A stretch of DNA of 64,000 bases from OLB7 sp966250335 (GTDB taxonomy: Bacteria > Bacteroidota > Ignavibacteria > OLB7): positions 1-64,000 of the forward strand of contig CBINGZ010000028.1 of the NCBI GenBank assembly GCA_966250335.1, given 5' to 3'. Made by a program: the position numbers and the translations under genes. Positions 1-7,368 of this stretch are shown one piece after another. Numbering within the stretch: position 1 is the stretch's first letter; each line of letters opens with the position of its first letter. Below the pieces are notes generated by a model that did not search any database, had not been told where the DNA came from, and saw only the letters and a list, made by a program, of their open reading frames with translations.

Positions 1-1002
1 CTCCCTGGGCTCGCGCGTGATCCGTTGCGCGTGGGCCAGATGGCAGGCGTCGTGATAGGTCACGACATCGGCTCTTGTCGTATCGTGTTTCGATATCGTT
101 GCGTCGCCGGGGAGGTCGATCCCGGCGACGACCTCGGTCAGGTCCCGGACTCCTGCCGAGAATCTCGCGGCGCGATCGCGCCAGGCCGGGTCCTCCCGCA
201 GCAGCGCGCCGTACTCCTTCAGCATCGATCCGCAGCCGGCGGCGTTGACCACCACCATGTCCGTTCCGCTTCTCTCGAATGCCGCGATATTGATCCGTGC
301 CAGCTCGCGCGCCCGTTCCGGTTCTCCGCCGTGGGCGAAGAGCGCTCCGCAGCAGACCTGTCCCTCCGGGACGACGGTATCGTAGCCGGCGCGGGAGAGG
401 AGGCGGGCGGTGGCCGTGTTGGTCTCGCCGAAGAGGACGTCGGCGACGCAGCCGGTCAGGAGTCCGGCGCGCGTTCCCGGGGCGGCATCTCTCTTCTCGA
501 TAGTTATCGTGCGGCGGGGGATCGATGCCGTATCCGGGGCCGCGTCAAGAAGATCGCGGACCGATCCGGGAAGAAGGAATCCGAGGCCGCTCTCGCGGGC
601 TATCCGCGCAGCGGCTATCGCCGTTCTCAGCCGTCTGCCGCGCGGCAGGATCGCACCGATCAGAAATCTGCGGACGATTCTGTCGCGGAGGGGACGTCTG
701 TATCGCTTCTCGATCCTGTTGCGCGTCTCCTCCAGCAGCGCCCCGTATTCCACGCCGCTCGGGCAGACGGCCTCGCACGCGCGGCATCCCAGGCAGCCGT
801 CGATCTGTCCCACGACCTCCTCCTCCACGGCCCGTCCCTCCTCCAGCGCACGCATCAGATAGATGCGACCTCTGGGGGACTGGTTCTCGTTCCCCGTCTC
901 CAGATAGGTGGGGCAGGAGGAGAGGCAGAGGCCGCAATGGATGCAGGCGAGCGCCATCTTCTCGATCGCCGAAGGTTCCGATATATCGATCGGGGCGTTC
1001 AT
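1..1002 (-). CDS. glcF: Glycolate oxidase iron-sulfur subunit GlcF, partial (3' end outside window)
   Basis: Electron-transfer subunit of the GlcDEF glycolate oxidase, passing electrons from the flavin subunits to the membrane quinone pool. Reading the minus strand from ATG at 1002 gives an uninterrupted frame to the window edge (334 codons). Two ferredoxin-type [4Fe-4S] motifs are visible: C20-x2-C23-x2-C26-x3-C30-P and C70-x2-C73-x2-C76-x3-C80-P. Further on are a CCG-type segment (VCCGALFAHGGEPERA) and, close to the edge, YHDACHLAHAQ, which is typical of GlcF. The start overlaps the stop of the upstream methyltransferase gene (ATGA at 1002-999), so it is translationally coupled to it. The family is usually about 400-450 aa, so roughly the last fifth or quarter is missing. 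The family call is firm. Confidence 0.93.
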   Translation of the reverse strand, partial: MNAPIDISEPSAIEKMALACIHCGLCLSSCPTYLETGNENQSPRGRIYLMRALEEGRAVEEEVVGQIDGCLGCRACEAVCPSGVEYGALLEETRNRIEKRYRRPLRDRIVRRFLIGAILPRGRRLRTAIAAARIARESGLGFLLPGSVRDLLDAAPDTASIPRRTITIEKRDAAPGTRAGLLTGCVADVLFGETNTATARLLSRAGYDTVVPEGQVCCGALFAHGGEPERARELARINIAAFERSGTDMVVVNAAGCGSMLKEYGALLREDPAWRDRAARFSAGVRDLTEVVAGIDLPGDATISKHDTTRADVVTYHDACHLAHAQRITREPRE

Positions 1003-1688
1003 GTCGTCTGCTCGGTTCGGGTTCGGGTCACCAGGTAGACGCATTCGTGCAGCTGCGAGAGGCCGCGTTTCCTGGCGAGGCGGTCCCACTCGTGGACGTC
1101 GGCGCGTTCCAGGAGTTCGACGGTGAAATCGCGGCTGTAGAGGAACCGGACCTCATCCTCCTCGACGGAGAAGGGGGGACCTTTCATCTCCGTCTGCGGG
1201 TACTCGGCGGAGACCAGCAGAAGGCGGGTTTCGGGGCGCATGAAGGTTGCCGTGTGCGCTGCGTACGCGGGGCGCATCGCAAGGGGGAGCGCGATCAGCG
1301 CAGCCCTGTCGTAGACGGCGGAAACCGGACCGAGGTCGGCGGATGTCATATCGAAATAATTACCGCAGAGGATCTCGATGGGATGCATCCTCTCATCCGT
1401 CGACCTGAACCTTGTGAAGCCCCGGTCGGGGATCTCCTCGAACGTCAGATCGTTTTCCGAGAAGAATTCCCCGGCGGCGATTCTGCTCAGTTCAACACCG
1501 ACGACCGGATGTCCCCGTCGGCTCAGCCAGAGCATGTCGAGGCTCTTGCCGCAGAGGGGGAGCATGATCCTGTCGCCGGGGCCGACGCCGAGGCGCTCAT
1601 GGTGACGGAGCAGGTAGGTGTTGATCTCATGCTGATGAAATCCGATATGCCTCCGCTCCCACTTCTCGATCCAGAATGATCGTTCCAC
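999..1688 (-). CDS. Thiopurine S-methyltransferase (TPMT) family protein
   Basis: SAM-dependent methyltransferase of the TPMT/tellurite-resistance type, 229 aa, close to the family length. Visible signatures are the N-terminal WIEKWERRHIGFHQ segment that starts TPMT proteins, the SAM-site region LPLCGKSLDMLWLS (about residues 43-56), YDRAALIALP (about 135-144) and GPPFSVEEDEV (about 178-188). Bacterial members methylate selenium, tellurium or thiopurine compounds; the substrate here is unknown. It lies inside the glycolate oxidase operon, 51 bp after glcE and overlapping the glcF start by 4 bp, an unusual position. Cytosolic; no signal peptide. The family call is confident, the role in the operon is not. 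Confidence 0.88.
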   Translation of the reverse strand: MERSFWIEKWERRHIGFHQHEINTYLLRHHERLGVGPGDRIMLPLCGKSLDMLWLSRRGHPVVGVELSRIAAGEFFSENDLTFEEIPDRGFTRFRSTDERMHPIEILCGNYFDMTSADLGPVSAVYDRAALIALPLAMRPAYAAHTATFMRPETRLLLVSAEYPQTEMKGPPFSVEEDEVRFLYSRDFTVELLERADVHEWDRLARKRGLSQLHECVYLVTRTRTEQTT

Positions 1689-1739
1689 GATGATATGATT
1701 CGTTATTCAGCGTTGATCATGTTCCCGGGGCGCCTCATC

Positions 1740-2699
1740 TCAATAGCCTTCAAGCCGGGGAAGGATTCCGGCGGGATCGTAGGCCGTCTTGATTCTCTCC
1801 GTCAGATCTCTCAGCGCCTTGTTTGTTCCTGGTGTCGGGATCGGGATCGATCCGTCCATATAGAGGACCCCGTTGCCGGCTCTGGCGACAAAGGGGATAT
1901 CCCCAAGCCTGCGCAGCTCTTTTCCGAGCTTCGAGGGGAGGACCGAGCGGGTCCCGATCTTCCGGCCCGATCGCGCGGCGCGCATCATATCGTAATCGAG
2001 CGATGCGGGTTCGAACACCGCGAGCCGTTCCGCGCGTCCGGCCTGCGCCGCCACATCCTCGGTGATCCCGGCGAATCCGACGGTTACCGTGTAGCGGCCT
2101 TTCGTCCCGGCGCCGCCAGGGTCGTGGAGATCAAGGACGACGGGATCGAGGCGCGCATCGAAGATCGTGTCGAGCAGGGTGAGGGCGCCGTCGAGTGTAT
2201 CGTATCGCGCGGCCAGGATCGTCTCCGACTCCGGGAGAGGACGCAGCTTGAACGCGGCTTCCACCACGATCCCGAGCGTCCCCCGGCTGCCGACGAAGAG
2301 CCGGCAGAGGTCGTACCCCGCCACGTTCTTCACGACGTTTCCGCCGGCCTTCACGATCCGTCCATCCCCGAGAACGACGGTGATGCCGATCAGGTGCTCG
2401 CGGATCGTGCCGAAGCCGTACCTCCTGGGGCCGTTCAGGTCGTCGGCGATCAGGGTCCCCACCGTCAGCCGTTCCGGGGCGGGCGGGTCGACGGGAAGCC
2501 ACTGCCCCGATCTCCCCAGGCGGCTCTGAAGATCGGAGAGGGATATACCGGCTCCGACGACGGCGGTCATATCCTCCGGAGCGTGCCGCACGGTTCCCTC
2601 CAGTCCGGAGAGATCGATCTCTCCGACGGGAGTCCGTTGTCCGCTCGCCTCGCGCAGCAGGCGCGCCAGGTCGTCGATATCGGCGGGAATGAGCTTCAT
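1740..2699 (-). CDS. glcE: Glycolate oxidase FAD-binding subunit GlcE
   Basis: Second flavin-fold subunit of glycolate oxidase, 319 aa from the ATG at 2699 (MKLIPADIDDLARLL). A longer frame exists upstream but would run into glcD and starts with low-complexity residues, so the ATG 37 bp after the glcD stop is preferred. FAD_binding_4 signatures: DLSGLEGTVRHAPEDMTAVV at the N-terminus, then LIADDLNGPRRYGFGTIREH and GGNVVKNVAGYDLCRLFVGS, and GTLGIVVEAAFKLRPLPE. The frame ends at the TGA at 1742-1740. GlcE lacks the C-terminal oxidase half found in GlcD, as expected. It functions with the flanking GlcD and GlcF in oxidising glycolate to glyoxylate. Confidence 0.9.
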   Translation of the reverse strand: MKLIPADIDDLARLLREASGQRTPVGEIDLSGLEGTVRHAPEDMTAVVGAGISLSDLQSRLGRSGQWLPVDPPAPERLTVGTLIADDLNGPRRYGFGTIREHLIGITVVLGDGRIVKAGGNVVKNVAGYDLCRLFVGSRGTLGIVVEAAFKLRPLPESETILAARYDTLDGALTLLDTIFDARLDPVVLDLHDPGGAGTKGRYTVTVGFAGITEDVAAQAGRAERLAVFEPASLDYDMMRAARSGRKIGTRSVLPSKLGKELRRLGDIPFVARAGNGVLYMDGSIPIPTPGTNKALRDLTERIKTAYDPAGILPRLEGY

Positions 2700-2736
2700 A
2701 AGATTGTATCGGAACGGGAAGAGCTTCTCACCTTGA

Positions 2737-4218
2737 TTACGATGCGATCTGTTTCTTCGGCAGCCAGTCGGCGCAGCGGAACGAGCCGGGGAAGACCTTG
2801 TGGGGATTGCACCTCCCCTCCGGATCGAAGACGGCGCGAAGATCACGCATCGCGTTCAGGGTCTCGGGGGTGAACTGCCGTTCCATGAAGTCGATCTTCT
2901 CCACCCCGATCCCATGTTCACCGGTCACACTCCCTCCCAGTTCGATACATCGTTGCAGGATCGCGTGCCCGGCGGCGATCGCGCGGCGCACCTGGTCGGG
3001 ATCGCGCTCGTCGTAGAGGACCAGCGGGTGGATGTTCCCGTCCCCCGCATGAAACACGTTGGGGATCCGCAGCCCGAACCGCTCTCCGGTCTCCTCGATG
3101 AACCTCATGATCTCCGGCAGCATGGAACGGGGGACGACCCCGTCGTGCGTCATGAAGTTCGGGCTCAGCTTCCCGGCGGCGCCGAACGCCCGTTTGCGAC
3201 ATTTCCAGATCGCCTCGCGTTCCTCCCGGTCGGCCGCGGCGCGCACCTCGCGCGCGCCGCTACCCCGGCAGATCTCCACCACCCGCTCCTGCTGCCTCCC
3301 CAGCCCCTCCGTCATCCCATCCAGTTCGATGATCAGGATCGCCCCCGCATCGAGCGGAAACCCGAAGTGATAGCGCGCCTCGACCGCGGAGGTGATCAGT
3401 CCGTCCATCATCTCCAGCGCGGCCGGCACGATCCCCTCGGCGATGATCCGTCCCACGGTCCTGCTCGCCTCCTCCACGCTCTCGAAGATCGCGAGCATCG
3501 TCCGGAACTCCTGCGGGGCGGCGGTCAGCCGTACCAGTACGCGGGTCACGATCCCGAACATCCCCTCGCTCCCGATGACGGCGCCGCGCAGGTCGTACCC
3601 GTCGACCTCCTCCCCCCCCTCCGGAGCGCATCCCAGCCAGACGATCTCCCCCTCCGGGAGCACCATCTCGAACCCGAGCACATGGTTGGTCGTCACCCCG
3701 TACTTGAGCGTGTGCGGTCCGCCGGAGTTGGTGGCGACGTTTCCCCCGATCGTACACGCCATCTGGCTGGAGGGATCGGGGGCGTAGAAGAGTCCGTGTT
3801 CCGCGGCGGCCCGTGTGATCCAGGCGTTCACGCACCCCGGCTCCACGAGCGCCCGGCGGTTCCTGGGGTCGATCGAGATGATCCTGTTCATTCTCGTCAG
3901 CGTGATCATCACTCCCCCCGCCACGGCAAGCACGCCGCCGCTCAGCGATGTCCCCGCGCCGCGCGGAATGATCGGCATCCGATGTTCAGCGCATGCCCGG
4001 ACCGCCAGCGCCGTCTCCTCCGTCGACCCCGGAATCACCACGATCTGCGGCGGGTTCTTCTCGATCGTGTAGGCGTCGCATTCGTAGACGGCAAGCTCGG
4101 CCGGCGACGAGAGGACGTTCCCCGCCCCGACGATCGACCGCAGGCGTTCGATCAGCTCCCCGGGAACTCCCCGGGGACGATGTGAATCTTTATCTTCGCG
4201 CGTTCGGATCGTATCCAT
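2737..4218 (-). CDS. glcD: Glycolate oxidase catalytic flavoprotein GlcD
   Basis: FAD-linked oxidase, 493 aa, the expected size for GlcD. The N-terminal FAD_binding_4 domain (about residues 55-235) shows PPQIVVIPGSTEE, PIIPRGAGTSLSGG, VEPGCVNAWI and CTIGGNVATNSGGPHTLKYG. The C-terminal FAD-oxidase domain carries VFHAGDGNIHPLVLYD and VTGEHGIGVEK, the metal/substrate-site signatures of GlcD and D-lactate dehydrogenases. It oxidises glycolate (possibly also D-lactate) to glyoxylate. It is first in a minus-strand operon glcD-glcE-TPMT-glcF. The ATG at 4218 is only 23 bp from the oppositely oriented aminotransferase start at 4242, so its promoter must lie inside the neighbouring coding sequence or in that short gap. 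D-lactate as the main substrate cannot be excluded from sequence. Confidence 0.92.
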   Translation of the reverse strand: MDTIRTREDKDSHRPRGVPGELIERLRSIVGAGNVLSSPAELAVYECDAYTIEKNPPQIVVIPGSTEETALAVRACAEHRMPIIPRGAGTSLSGGVLAVAGGVMITLTRMNRIISIDPRNRRALVEPGCVNAWITRAAAEHGLFYAPDPSSQMACTIGGNVATNSGGPHTLKYGVTTNHVLGFEMVLPEGEIVWLGCAPEGGEEVDGYDLRGAVIGSEGMFGIVTRVLVRLTAAPQEFRTMLAIFESVEEASRTVGRIIAEGIVPAALEMMDGLITSAVEARYHFGFPLDAGAILIIELDGMTEGLGRQQERVVEICRGSGAREVRAAADREEREAIWKCRKRAFGAAGKLSPNFMTHDGVVPRSMLPEIMRFIEETGERFGLRIPNVFHAGDGNIHPLVLYDERDPDQVRRAIAAGHAILQRCIELGGSVTGEHGIGVEKIDFMERQFTPETLNAMRDLRAVFDPEGRCNPHKVFPGSFRCADWLPKKQIAS

Positions 4219-4241
4219 TTCCTTTTTCCTGGAGCGTCAAT

Positions 4242-5414
4242 ATGCAAAGACCCCCCCTAACTCCTTCCCGCTTTTCTCCGCCCGAACGCCTTCTCATGGG
4301 ACCCGGACCGAGCATGGTCGCCCCGTCGGTTCTGGAGGCGATGTCGGCCCCGCTCGTCGGCCATCTCGATCCGGCCTTCATCGCGCTGATGGAGGAGGTG
4401 AAGGAGATGCTCCGCGAGACCTTCAGGACGAGGAACGAGATGACCTTTCCGGTCAGCGGCACAGGGAGCGCCGGCATGGAGTTCTGCTTCGTCAATCTGA
4501 TCGAGCCGGGGGATGAGGTGCTGATCTGCATCAACGGAGTCTTCGGCGGGCGCATGGTCGATCTGGCCGAGCGCTGCGGCGCCGTCGTCTACAGGGTGGA
4601 GGCGGAGTGGGGACGGTGCATCGAACCGGAGCAGGTCGCCTCGGCGTTGTCGACGTGCAGGCCGAAGGTCGTCGCGCTTGTCCACGCGGAGACGTCGACC
4701 GGAGCGTTCACGCCGGTGGAGGAGATCTCGCGGATGGTCCATGAGGCCGGCGCGCTTCTTCTGCTCGACACCGTGACCTCGCTCGCCGGCACCCCCGTGC
4801 TGCTGGACGAATGGGAGGTGGACGCCGCCTACAGCGGCACGCAGAAATGTCTCAGCGCTCCCCCCGGCCTTGCCCCTGTCTCGTTCAGCGCGCGGGCCAT
4901 GGAGAAGGCGCGGAACAGAAGCACGAAGGTGAGAAGCTGGTATCTCGACGTCAATCTGCTGGCCGGCTACTGGGGTGGGGAGCGGGTCTACCACCACACG
5001 GCTCCGATCACGATGAACTACGGGATCCATGAGGCGCTCCGGCTGGTGCTCGAGGAGGGACTGGAGGCGAGATGGGCCCGCCACGTCAGGAATCACGAAC
5101 TGTTGAAGGCGGGGCTCGATGCGATCGGGATAGAGCTGACGGCGCAGGAGGGACGTCGGCTTCCGCAGCTCAACGCGATCGCCGTGCCGGAGGGGATGGA
5201 CGACGGCGCGATCAGAAAGGGGCTGCTGGAAGAGCACGGCATAGAGATCGGGGCGGGGCTGGGACCGCTCAGAGGGAGGACGATGCGGGTGGGATTGATG
5301 GGGGAGACATCATCTCCGGCGAACGTCCGGCGGTTTCTCGACGCGTTCGGCCGGACGCTGAAGAGCCTCGGACGTCCCACCGACGTCGATGCCGCAGTCG
5401 CCGCCGCGGAATAA
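4242..5414 (+). CDS. Class V aminotransferase, alanine/serine-glyoxylate aminotransferase type
   Basis: PLP enzyme of the AGXT/PucG group, 390 aa from ATG 4242 with GGAG 7 bases upstream. Signatures: MGPGPSMVAPSVLEAM near the start, SGTGSAGMEFC, HAETSTGAFTPVEEI, LLLDTVTSLAGTPVLLDEW, and the PLP-lysine segment YSGTQKCLSAPPGLAP (about residues 198-213). It transfers an amino group from alanine or serine to glyoxylate, giving glycine. Placement head to head with glcDEF suggests it removes the glyoxylate made by glycolate oxidase, a photorespiration-like salvage branch. That link is inferred from position. A longer upstream frame runs back over glcD and is judged not coding. Confidence 0.9.
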   Translation: MQRPPLTPSRFSPPERLLMGPGPSMVAPSVLEAMSAPLVGHLDPAFIALMEEVKEMLRETFRTRNEMTFPVSGTGSAGMEFCFVNLIEPGDEVLICINGVFGGRMVDLAERCGAVVYRVEAEWGRCIEPEQVASALSTCRPKVVALVHAETSTGAFTPVEEISRMVHEAGALLLLDTVTSLAGTPVLLDEWEVDAAYSGTQKCLSAPPGLAPVSFSARAMEKARNRSTKVRSWYLDVNLLAGYWGGERVYHHTAPITMNYGIHEALRLVLEEGLEARWARHVRNHELLKAGLDAIGIELTAQEGRRLPQLNAIAVPEGMDDGAIRKGLLEEHGIEIGAGLGPLRGRTMRVGLMGETSSPANVRRFLDAFGRTLKSLGRPTDVDAAVAAAE

Positions 5415-5435
5415 CCGACTATCGGTTCGTGACGA

Positions 5436-5483
5436 TCGCTCCGCTCCGTGCCGGGTCCGACGGCCGGGCATGGAACGGAGCGA
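5436..5483. terminator. Hairpin between convergent genes, probable bidirectional terminator
   Basis: TCGCTCCG (5436-5443) pairs perfectly with CGGAGCGA (5476-5483), with an inner pairing of CCGTGCC against GGCATGG including one wobble. It sits between the converging ends of the aminotransferase and the OmpA-like gene. No strong T-run follows on either side, so efficiency is uncertain. Confidence 0.5.
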
Positions 5484-5497
5484 CCCGTCGGCGCGCT

Positions 5498-6199
5498 CTA
5501 GAGCGCCGTCACCTTGATCTCCACCTTGTTCGTGGTTCCGGTCTGTTTGCCCGAATATCCCTTCGTCGTCACCCGTCCCGACGCGGCGCCGAGCGATTTT
5601 TCCATGAAGGTCTTGATCGCCGTCGCGCGATTTCCCGCCAGCTTCTTGTTCTTCTCCTTGCCGGTCTTGCCGCTGTAGGCGCCGATCTCCAGTTTCACCG
5701 AAGGATTGACCTCCAGATAGGCGGCAAGCATCCGGAGTTCCATCATGGCCGGGTTCAGCAGGTCGGCCGAACCCTCGGCGAAGACGGTGTTCCTGAGATG
5801 GGCGACCGCTCCTTTCTTGAGCGCGGGGAGGGGGAAGTCGATCGTCGGCTCCGAGTAGGTCGCGTTCTCCGGGATGGCGATGCTGGAGGAGGCGTAGAGA
5901 TATCCCGCCGTGATCACGCCGATCCCGTAATCCTTCCCCGGCTCCAGGATCGCGCGGTACTGTCCTGTTGCAGCATTGACTTTCGATGTCATAAGAGTGT
6001 CCCCGGTCCGCAGGTCGCCGAAGATCACCCGTCCTGTTATGGGTCTGGTACTTGAATTGTCACTGATGGTGCCGCTGATGAGGGTGACGGCGGGGGCGGG
6101 ATCGGGAGCCGCCGGGGCGACATGGGAGGGCGCCGGGCCGGAGAGCCCCGGCGAGGCGAGGAGCAGAACGACGAGCTGGAAGGTCGATAATCCGGTCAT
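5498..6199 (-). CDS. OmpA-family envelope protein with altered peptidoglycan-binding motif
   Basis: Secreted protein, 233 aa. A hydrophobic signal segment (about residues 5-20) is followed by a Pro/Ala-rich stretch, then a carboxypeptidase-regulatory-like beta domain (TLISGTISDNSSTRPITGRV to FPLPALKKGA, about 38-125) and an OmpA C-terminal fold (about 130-233) recognised by NTVFAEGSADLLNPAMMEL and LEIGAYSGKTG...LAGNRATAI. In canonical OmpA domains the corresponding segment is LEIxGHTDxxG, where the Asp binds diaminopimelate; here it reads GAYSGKTG, so the Asp is missing while the later Arg (GNRATAI) remains. Peptidoglycan binding may therefore be weak or changed. This regulatory-plus-OmpA arrangement is common in Bacteroidota envelope proteins. 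Confidence 0.8.
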   Translation of the reverse strand: MTGLSTFQLVVLLLASPGLSGPAPSHVAPAAPDPAPAVTLISGTISDNSSTRPITGRVIFGDLRTGDTLMTSKVNAATGQYRAILEPGKDYGIGVITAGYLYASSSIAIPENATYSEPTIDFPLPALKKGAVAHLRNTVFAEGSADLLNPAMMELRMLAAYLEVNPSVKLEIGAYSGKTGKEKNKKLAGNRATAIKTFMEKSLGAASGRVTTKGYSGKQTGTTNKVEIKVTAL

Positions 6200-6481
6200 G
6201 GAATCCTCCGTATGATCAACGTTTCAGAGTATATGGGGTCCGCCGCCATCTGCGCGACGGACCGGTCATCGGCCGCAACTTACACATGCGGAAAGAGAGA
6301 ATCGCGCTCCGGTCGGCGCGTTTTACGATTTCCCGGGAGGGTGCGAAAACGGTTGTATCGATTCGTGCAAAGGGGTAAGTTGGGCCGATTCGAAACGGAC
6401 CCCTCTTCGATTTCCACAGTTACGTCGGAACCTCGTCGGTCAGGTCTTCTCATCTCATCTTATGCGATTCCGGGAGGAACG

Positions 6482-7153
6482 GTGAAGCCTTCCCTGCCTG
6501 CAGTATTGCTTCCTGCGCTCTTTCTTGCGACTGCACTATTCGGCACAGATCTCCACGCGCAACCGATCGGAAAGTACTTTTCACGTGTCGATCTGGGAAT
6601 TTCCGGGTTCCTTTATTCGCACGAACAGGATTACACGGCGAACGGTATCGATGAGCATGCCGACCAGACCCTCTTCCATTTCGGGATTCTGTTCGGGTTC
6701 AATGTTCCGTTCCTGCAGCTGGCCGACCATCTTACCGTGGGAGTCAATCCCTCGTTCGGGTTCGGGCTGGGATCGTCCGGTTCCTCCTATTACACGCAGG
6801 AGCCGACCCCTTCGCTCTCGCTTGAGATCCCGTGGTTCCTCACGATGAAATGGGGGACCGACGCCACGCTCCTCGGCTCCAAGACGGCGATCGGCGCGTC
6901 GATAGGGATCGGCGCCCAGTACAGCTATCTGATCTGGCTGGAGGGGGAGACCGAGACGTACAACTACGTTCTTCCCACCTACATGGTCGAACTCAATTTC
7001 GGGAAACGGAAGAGCGAGCCCGGTCTTATCAAGCTCCGATATACTGCGAATATCGGCTCGTACCTGCAACAGGAGGAGTTCGGGGATGATGCCCTCTACG
7101 AAAATCGTCTCCGCCAGTCGGCGGTCCACCTCATCTACACTCCCGGTTACTGA
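6482..7153 (+). CDS. Hypothetical outer-membrane beta-barrel protein
   Basis: Unrecognised secreted protein, 223 aa. A GTG at 6482 preceded by GGGAGG is chosen because it begins directly with a clean signal peptide (basic start, LLPALFLATALFGTDLHA then AQP). The open frame extends further upstream but that part is not signal-like. The mature part alternates Gly/aromatic strands (LTVGVNPSFGFGLGSSG, AIGASIGIGAQYSYLIWL, LIKLRYTANIGSYLQ) and ends with a strand finishing in Tyr (HLIYTPGY), a usual barrel signature. No enzymatic motif. The 282 bp upstream (6200-6481) hold no gene and probably contain the divergent promoters for this gene and the OmpA-like gene. Confidence 0.65.
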   Translation: MKPSLPAVLLPALFLATALFGTDLHAQPIGKYFSRVDLGISGFLYSHEQDYTANGIDEHADQTLFHFGILFGFNVPFLQLADHLTVGVNPSFGFGLGSSGSSYYTQEPTPSLSLEIPWFLTMKWGTDATLLGSKTAIGASIGIGAQYSYLIWLEGETETYNYVLPTYMVELNFGKRKSEPGLIKLRYTANIGSYLQQEEFGDDALYENRLRQSAVHLIYTPGY

Positions 7154-7200
7154 GCCGGAAATGTTCCCTCTCGAAGATGAAGGTGCCGGATTTCCGGCTC
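7152..7200 (+). terminator. Perfect 11-bp inverted repeat at the barrel-gene stop, probable terminator
   Basis: GAGCCGGAAAT (7152-7162) and ATTTCCGGCTC (7190-7200) are perfect complements with a 27-base loop. The first arm overlaps the stop codon of the preceding gene, and CTTCATACATAT follows the second arm. Confidence 0.5.
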
Positions 7201-7368
7201 CTTCATACATATCGTACTCGTAATTAATTGACGTCGGTCCACGGCCCGGTCGGTGGGCGTGGGCGATGATCGTTTCAACCGTTCTTACTCCCATGCTGGG
7301 GACGGATGATGCGCCGGGAGCAGGGCGCGGAGTCCCAGGGGCGTACCTACACACATTCGAGGATCACC

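Noticed and set aside
25..1038. Plus-strand open frame across the left edge
   Set aside because: The minus strand encodes GlcF with two complete 4Fe-4S motifs; the plus frame has no recognisable content.
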